A stretch of DNA of 64,000 bases from Cucumis sativus (Eukaryota; Streptophyta; Magnoliopsida; Cucurbitales; Cucurbitaceae): assembly GCF_000004075.3 (NCBI RefSeq), contig NC_026657.2, forward strand, positions 33,280,732 to 33,344,731. The letters run 5' to 3'. Under the pieces are notes generated by a model. The model did not search any database. It saw nothing but the letters and a program-made list of their open reading frames with translations, and had not been told where the DNA came from. Made by a program: the position numbers and the translations under genes. Of this stretch, positions 23,801-32,800 are shown piece by piece; within the stretch, counting starts at the first letter, position 1; each line of letters begins with the position of its first letter.

Positions 23801-26800
23801 ATTAGTCACTCTCTTCCTAAGTTCTGCTTCTCAATGATGAGGTATTTTGTCTGGTTACCCTAAATAACAATACAAAACTCTTTCTTGACGTCAGAATGCT
23901 GTAACAGCAATTTGCAAAGAGGTGGATTCTTTAGTAAGAGAGCGTGGGAAACCAAAAATGCTTGATGCCATTAGGCTTCCTCCTCCTCTGTTATATAAAC
24001 ATGTTGAAGTAAGTATTTTGTTTCTCTCTCACTGAATAAGGTATCGGCAATCTTCTTTCCCTTCCTAAAAAAATTATGTTCGTTGTGTATATTGTGTATG
24101 GGTTTGAGAGAGAGATACTACTGGTAATGACTTGGTATTTTTATGGAATTTTCATGTTTATGATAATTTCCACTATTGTAACTTTCTTTCACAAAAAAAA
24201 GCACAACACATAATGGTAATATTACAGTTTGTCAATATACACTATATATGCTCCCAATATTGGAGCTTCCGAGTCTCAAGCCCTCAGAATCTGTGAATCC
24301 TAATGTATTATAATTTTGAATGGAAGGCATGTCATTGATCTTTAACGCCGTTCGTTTTGTACACTTCCCTTTATTCATATGCTTGGATGATTGCTAAAAA
24401 AATATTTTTGCAGGAAATTGCTGGAAATGAGTTAGAAAAGGTTCTGCAAATTAGAAACAAAATTCCCCGAAGAAAGGCTCTCTCATCATTAGAAGAAAAA
24501 GTTATTACCATATTGACAGAAGAAGGTTACGTCAGTTTAGATACCACTTCAGGGGGTCTCGAACCCATACCTGATTTGGTGGAGGATGAAGATGAGGATG
24601 ATGTAGTGGTGGATGGTGAAGTTGATGAAGGTGATGTCCATATTAAACCAACTACACGCAAGCCTATTCCAACAGTAATCCTCATCTCCTTTTACCCTAG
24701 TTATATTTGGTTATTTGGATAGTATTTTGTGATTTCTTTTAGTTTTCTCCTGCTCCAACAGTAATCCTGTTATGATATATGTTTTAGGAACCAATATAGT
24801 GTGGGCTACCTTTGTCCCATATCGGTTAGAATGGGATGACCAATGTGGTACTTAAATGACTTGACTCCTTCACCTCAATAGCTGACTTTGGGGTGTAGTT
24901 TTCCATGGTGTTTAAGTACCTAATAGTGGATAGCGTATTGTTAGGAACTAAGTTAGTATGAGCTACCTTTGTCTCACATCGTTTAGAATGGATGACTATT
25001 ATGGTACTTAAGTGACTTAGCTTTCTCACCTCAATAGTTGGCTTTTTATTGAGGTCTAGTTCTCCATGTTTAAATTCATTGCTCCAACAATATCTCTAAT
25101 CCTAGATCGCTTTGCATCAATGAGTATATTAGTAAAATGCTTGCATGAGGAGTGAATTGACTCAAACCTCAAGTATGAAGCAAATTAGAAAAATGTTTTT
25201 CTATATGTGAACCTAGCCATCTATGTGGGATATGACATATTAGCTTTTTTAGGGAAATTTCAACTATCTATTCTTTTAAGTATATTTCAAGTTTCTACTT
25301 TATAAATACAAAAACATATTTTGGATAATTTTTTTTAAAATATTGAAATTCAATTTTAAAGAATTTTCATATCTCATGTAGCAGAATAAAACTTGATTAC
25401 TTCCTGTAACTGTTCCATTCGGTTGCCTTGTTTCGAAAGAATTATCTTTTGTTATTTGCATTCTTTGTTATATGGTATGTAGTTTTCTTTAACACCATTT
25501 CGTCCTATTTTATTCTAGCTATTTTCTGAGGTAGACGTAAAGTTAGTATTTAAAGAAGTGACATCCAAGTTTCTCCGGAGACGTATTGTAGAGGTACGAT
25601 TGCTCTATATTCAACATTTTCCACAATGTTATCTTCCTCTCGTCTTTAGCATACCCCTCTTGAATAGAAGGCTGAGGCTTTGATGGATAAGATTATACAT
25701 CTAATTTCATCACCTACATAAATTTGTTGATTTGTTTTTATACAAAATTTTATGGTAGAGGTTGCCATTAGTTCCACATTCTCAATCATAGCTTTCACGC
25801 ATGTCTTGTTGCTATAACTGTGTAAAAAGTGTAGTGTCACTGATAACTAGTTGTCATTCTGATCATATAATTTTCTTTCCATTTCAAAGAGTATTGCAGA
25901 TCTTTAATAGATTAGAAAAAATTGCCTTCGCATTGCCACTAATTTTCTTTGTTAGGCTCATGAGAGTTTTTTTTCCCCTCAATGCAAGTATGTATTGAAA
26001 AATTAACTGGGACATTGCTAGGCTGTTATTGTCACCTAAGGGCATCACAGACCTGTGGTTGGTTGCTTACTGCCAAGTAGGTACTGGTCTTCATTTTCCA
26101 TTGATGAAGTGTAGTGTGGGTTCAACAATTGTAGAAAGTTCTTTTCAGTTTTCATTCAATCCGTGGCCTGCAATTTGGACAATATTGTTGCAATGTAGAG
26201 TAAATGTATAGTATTTGCTGACTTTGAATCATCTGCCTTGTTTGTTAAGATATTCTTCATAGTGGTGGCTTTTATACAATTGTGATGCTCTTTAGATAAA
26301 AGGTTTAGTTTCTTGTTAAAAACAATATCTTCTTACTCTGAAGAAAGTCGTTTTTTGTCAAAAGGTGATTTTGTAGCTCGAAGAATGTAGTTTGATCAAT
26401 TAATTAACTAAAACTATTTCCATGTCAATCAATTTGAGTTTGCTTGATGGTTAAAAAGGTCCAATGGAGCTCAGGACATGTTGATCATAACACTTGCCTA
26501 GGATTTAATAATCCACAATTTTTTTTATCCACCATTCACCAAATGTAGTAGGGTCAGACAGTTGTCCTATGAGAATATTTTACGTGTGTGCAAATAAGCC
26601 CAGACACTCGCATGTATTAAAGAATAAAAACTGGCACCGTTTTCATATTCTCTCTGCCTGTTACTGCTAGGGTGGAAGAAGAAGTGATGGGAGGACGCCG
26701 GTTGAGATACGTCCAATTAACTCCAAATCTGGGTTACTTCCTCGGGCACATGGCAGCACACTTTTCACTCGTGGGGAAACTCAGGTTGCGACAATCATTA

Positions 26801-29800
26801 TTGCATATGTGTTTTACCTTACCTACTTAATATTGATGTAGCATAAAGAAATAAAATGAGTATTTTTTTAAAGGAAACCAACCTCTTTATTAATGAAAAA
26901 ACCCAAGGTACATGAGAAATATACAATGAGTGCAAAAAAAAAAAAAAAACCAAAGGATTAGGGGGGTGCTTGAACATCTCAATAAGGTTAACACCCCAAT
27001 AGCGCCCCCATCATGTCTAGAAAAATAGAAACAAGAAGAAATAAAAGGAGAATTCACTCAAGAATCCAATCAAAGTTTATATTATTAATGAAAAGTTGTC
27101 TAGTACAAGGGGGATTCTCAATTTATAGAGAATTAGAAGAATCCTAAAAGGGGATAACTAAAATGTAATTAATCAAGGATTAACCAAGATTTATTCAAAA
27201 TTTACTAAATTATCCTAACCCTGTTACATCATTTTCTATCCCTCCTAAAAAAACTGTCCTTGAGTTGTAAAACGCAAATGAAGATATAAATAAAAAAGTA
27301 GTCAATTCAAACCAATTTTTTTTCTGATCATCCAAATGTCTATAACAACCCAAAATGCCAATTAAGGAAAATTTACTGCTGGTGAAACAAGAGCATATTC
27401 CTTAGATAATGAAGAAAACACCATGTTGAAAGTTTGGAGGAAAGCTAATTGGAGACAGGTTTTATGTATTTCAGTAAATTTGGGGATGGACTGGATTATA
27501 TATTTCATTACAAATGAGTAGATTCAGATATTATACTATGCTTATCTAGTAGCAGATTGCTGTGAATGTACACGCCTATGTGTAACTAACAATAATCAAT
27601 AAAAGGTCGTTTTTGTAACTTTGGATTGCTTCCTCTTGTCACGTGATTTGTACACCCTGCAAACTCGCAAGCATTGAAAGTCAACAGTGTACTCCTACTC
27701 AAATCATCATAAAACTCAAACTCCTTACAATCCAAGTAAGAAATCTACTAGAAAAAGAAAACAAAGGAAAGAAATTTTTTGAAAGACTTGTGCCACACTC
27801 ATTCCCGACATGAAAGTCGTGATCCTGAGCTTTTATTTCTTTCCTCAGCTCACTATAATGTCTTCCTAAACTTCAAAATCATGTAGAAACTGATGACTGT
27901 TTTCTCTGTAAATGAGGTCTGTTTGGAATGCAGAGGAGATGCCTTGTTTATAGTAGTTTAATCCTTGATTCATTCGATTTAGGAGTTATTATCAATGTAA
28001 GAATCCAAAATCAAAATTAAATTAGAATTTTATTTTTATTTTCTATTTTTATAAAGGATACGACACTCATCAAGAGAATGAAAAAAGACTAATGCTCAAA
28101 ATAAAAAGGATTCAAAGAACAAAGAAACCAAGAAAAGAAATAAACTGACAAATACAATTGAAAAACTAGGGATTATCTTATATTCCTTTTGAATGAAGAA
28201 ATATTGTCTAAATATATGAAATGAAAATATGTGAAGTGCAAACTTGCAAGTAATTCTTGCTCGTGCCCCTTGGTATGGCATGACTGATTTAGTAAGCAGA
28301 AAAATCTTGAGATGTAGTAGCATAAAGTTTACAATATTTATATGGTCCTTTTTTTTCAGTCACTTGCTGTGGTTACGTTGGGGGATAGGCAAATGGCACA
28401 AAGAGTGGACAACCTTGTTGATGTAGATGAGTTGAAAAGGTTCTACCTTCAGGTTGCTTAATTCTTTATTTTTTCTCTTTTTATACTATATGACCTTCAT
28501 TTCTTTCTTTTGTGTGTGTGTGTGTGTTGTCTAGACAGTTGGGAGATATATATATGTATATCTAGAGAAATATAGTTTCACTAATGTAATTAAGTTAGAA
28601 AGTTAACCTCCTAGGCTGATGGAGGTTATGAAATTCTCCTCTTACTAGCACATGTATCATCAACATCATGTATGGATGTTAAGTGAAATAATATGAATGT
28701 AGTGGGTTGGGATAAACCCTCTATACTACGTCTCTATGTTCATATTGTCATCCTATGTTTTAAAGGGAAACAATAGATGTCACGAATCTCATATCTTTGT
28801 TTGGGACTTGAGCTTAGACTAATGAGAAGAGATGTTTGTCAATGAAGCCTAAACCTTATTGAGGGCTTTTCCCGTAGCTAGTTCTTCCATTGCTTGTTGG
28901 ACCCTTCTACCTCTTAGGAGTTTGGTTTTCTTCTAAATGAAAGGTGAAAATTTATAAGAAGGTTAAATTCTTCATTTGGCATGTTTTAATAGAATAGTTG
29001 ATGTTTAAATTGTTGATATAATATTAAATTTACTTTCACCCATCAACTTAAACTTTTAAGTTTATTAGTGGTTTAACATGGTATCAGAGCAGGAGGTTAA
29101 AAAAAATCTTGTTTCCAAACCCCTTGCAAAGTAATTTCTTCTCCAATTAATATTGATTTTCACTTGTTGGGTATTCTACAAAATTTCAAACCCACAAGCG
29201 AGGCAGGTGTTAAATTATTGATAGAATATTAAATTTACCTTCACTCATCAGCTTAAGCTTCCAATAAAGTTTTCTTCTTTAGCACAAGGAGTCTTCTCCA
29301 TCTAGCCTTTTGGGAAGGGTTTGGCAAGTTGGGGCGTGTGCATTGTTGTGAGTTCTTTGGGGGAAAGGAACAATAAAACCTTTAGAGGAATTGAGAAAGG
29401 ACCTAGTGATTTTGATGAAGTTTTTATTTTGTGGACTTTGGTTTTTGTATGCTCTTGTACTCTATTCTTTCTTCCTTTTCTTTTTCTTAGTGGAAGTGTG
29501 GTTTTTCATAGAAAAAATTTAATGAATTTACAAAAGGGAGGAAAAGCTCTCAGGCTAATGGAGGTTGTGAAAATCCCCTCCAATTAGCATATGTATCTCT
29601 AAGAATAATTTTATAAGGATTTATCTAGCTTGGACCAAGTAGCAACTAAATAACGTAAAATATAATCATATATTTTCATATCCACTAAAGAAACTCCTCC
29701 AATTTTAGCTGTGTGCGTGGTATTTGTTTCGAAATATCTCACAAAGATGGTGTTGAGTTTTGATAATGTATGGTGATTGTTACTAAGAATTGTTAGTGAT

Positions 29801-32800
29801 GTATAATTAAATTTTCCTTCAACAACTGACTTAAACTTTTGGGTGAGTTGGTTGTGTTTAATATGGTATCACAGTAGGTGGTACAGGGACGTTCTATGTT
29901 CAAGCCTTTACAATGTCGTTTGCTCCCCAATTAAAATTAATTCACTTGTTGGGCCTTTCAAATATTTCAAGCTCACAAGTGAGAGAGAGTATTAGTGATA
30001 TATAATTAAAGTTGCTTTCAACCACTAGCTTAAGCTTCTGGATGAATCAGTGGTTTAATAATAACTAATATTCATATTCAGTACTCATTTCCCCCATCGT
30101 GTGTTGGAGAAGCTGGGCGTATTGGTGCACCTAGTCGAAGGGAAATTGGTCATGGTATGCTTGCGGAGAGAGCGCTGGAACCATCTTTACCTTCTGAAGA
30201 TGATTTTCCATACACCATTCGTGTTGAGAGTACAATCACTGAAAGCAATGGGTCCTCAAGGTTAGTTGCTTCATATGTTTTATGCTTTCAAAACTTTTCT
30301 CGCTTTCTGTTTCTTCTTCTTCTTTCTAAAGTTAAATGCTTTCAAAACATCTAAACTACAGTATCTTTGTTGACTATACTGTTGACAATTTTGAAGACTC
30401 TTTTAAAGATTTATTCACTTTTTAGTATTTACTAGTTTTTTCATGATAGCATGGCATCTGTTTGTGGGGGTTCATTGGCTTTGCAAGATGCTGGAGTTCC
30501 AATTAAGTGTCCAATTGCTGGTATAGCAATGGGGTTGGTTCTTGATACAAAAGAATTTGGTGGAGATGGAACTCCACTTATTCTGTCTGACATAACAGGA
30601 TCTGAGGATGCTTCCGGAGATATGGATTTTAAGGTATTGTTTTAAAGTTTCAATTGATTTTTTATTGAAACAAGATTCCAACCTACAAAGTTGTTGGAAC
30701 TGTGGCTGCTAACTCCGATTATTATGCATAAAATTGTTGTTTTACAGTTAGCTGGTAACGAAATGGGCATAACAGCATTTCAGATGGACATAAAGGTATG
30801 CTATTCATAGGTTGTTTCCCAGTTTCTTACAGATTGGTTAATAATTATGTCATTTCTGTAAATATGTTTACTTGATATTCTTCAAAAGTCCTTGCGAAGA
30901 TAAAAATCTGTCTCGATATCATAGGTGGGAGGCATTACCATACCCATCATGAGAGAGGCGCTCCTGCAAGCAAAGGATGGGCGTAAGCATATTCTTGGTT
31001 AGTAAACCTGCTTTGGTACTCCCTTTCAGAACTTGTTTATGATTGTGAATTTGTTTCTGAGGGAGAAATCTAATTAGTTGGCAGTGTGTATATTCATTAC
31101 GTTCTATCAAAGAGAAATTTTGACAGTTAACAAAAGTGGGTTTTCCTTGATAGAGAAGATTAACTTTAAGATTTTCGGTTTTGCAACGTTTACCTCTAAT
31201 TTCGACGTGAAATATACATTGTATGTTGGTTATTGCTTTTACCCTTCAGTAATGAACATACTAGTACACAAGTTAAGCACAAGGCACTAAACAACAAGTC
31301 TTCTGATTGAATCAAGGTGAGAGGCAAACAGAAGGGAGGTGCACATTAGTAAATAAATAAGGACCATTATTTGAACTAGCATTCTGATAATATTGTAGTA
31401 ATTTTGGAATATCCTAGTGACTTCTGTTTCCTCTTCCATTAGGAAGATCCACCAGAGTCTATTGTGATCATCACCAAAGGATACAGACCAATGAAACCAT
31501 TTAGTTCTAGTAAAGTTTAATGAATACTTGATATCTTGGTTGTCATAAAACTTATAAACCAATTTTTTTTTTAAAGAAAGCGTACCAAGACCTTACTGTA
31601 CTATTCTTCTACTTCTTCAAGCTTGCAATTAGAACCAGTATCAGCTGGCTATGTCGTTTCTGTTTCTAGGACAACGTATTTGCGCTTTCCACATATATAC
31701 ATGAGTGCAGCTCTGGTCATGGGTACATTTTGTGATGGCCACCTACCTAGGAATTAATTTTCTACGAGTTTCTTTAACACCCAAATATTAAAGGGTCAAT
31801 GCAAAAACATATTCTATATGCATCCTAAGTTAAATAGTCTAGGTCATAAATAACCGTAAAGGAATTTTAGTTGGGCTATTGGTAAGTAAAGTTCTGTGAT
31901 TTTCTTGAAGTTTTATGATTTTACCTATACTATGTTTTTCAAATGGCAGCTGAAATGTTGAACTCTTATCCTCCTCCTTCAAAAAGGCTTTCACCCTATG
32001 CTCCATTGATTCACGTCATGAAGGTTTGTCAATGCCCATCTCAAATTGTTGAATTTCCTTCTCGTCTTTTGTAATATTGATTGTGTATTATGTATTTATT
32101 TATTATTTTTATTCGTAATATTTCTTCCAGTATTGATTGATGGTATTTCTTCTATATAAGAAGATTGTGTATTTGTTGTAGAAGTGTAAGAAGAAAATGA
32201 TTTTATTCCTCTTTTCAAAGTTCAAGTCAAATGTTTTAGATTTTTTGATAGGTTCTAGTTTACTTGGAGTTTACTGCTCTCATTTTCTGATTTTTTGATA
32301 GGTTCAACCTGAAAAAATAAATCTAATCATTGGTACGGGTGGAAAAAAGGTGAAGAGCATTATAGAGGAAACAGGAGTTGAGGCTATTGACACTCGAGAT
32401 GATGGGATAGTATGTTCAGAACAATTTCATTAGCCAACTTAGCCAGCTGTGACTCTTTTGACTACAATTTTGTTATCTTTTGTTTTTGTAGGTTAAAATT
32501 ACTGCAAAGGATTTGACAAGCTTGGAAAAATCTAAAGCTATTATTAGCAATCTGACAATGGTTCCAACTATTGGTGATATCTATAGGTAGTTACTTCTCC
32601 AAATAATTTTTACATCGTTTTCCTTTCGAGGAAGGTGCCCTATAGAACTTGGACTTCTAGTTGGGATGGTTTACTTCTGTTGAGTTAGGCTACACATAAT
32701 TTCATTTTATCTTGCAGTACAGTACTACTTTTGGTGTAGCCTAAAGAATGAGAGAATTCTATTGAAGGCTAGAGAGCTTTTCTTTTTATTCTTTTTCTTG

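Noticed and set aside
24780-25089. Cassandra-type element carrying 5S rRNA sequence
   Set aside because: The layout of small LTR units is reminiscent, but I could not see a 5S rRNA internal promoter or the usual 5S words in either unit.
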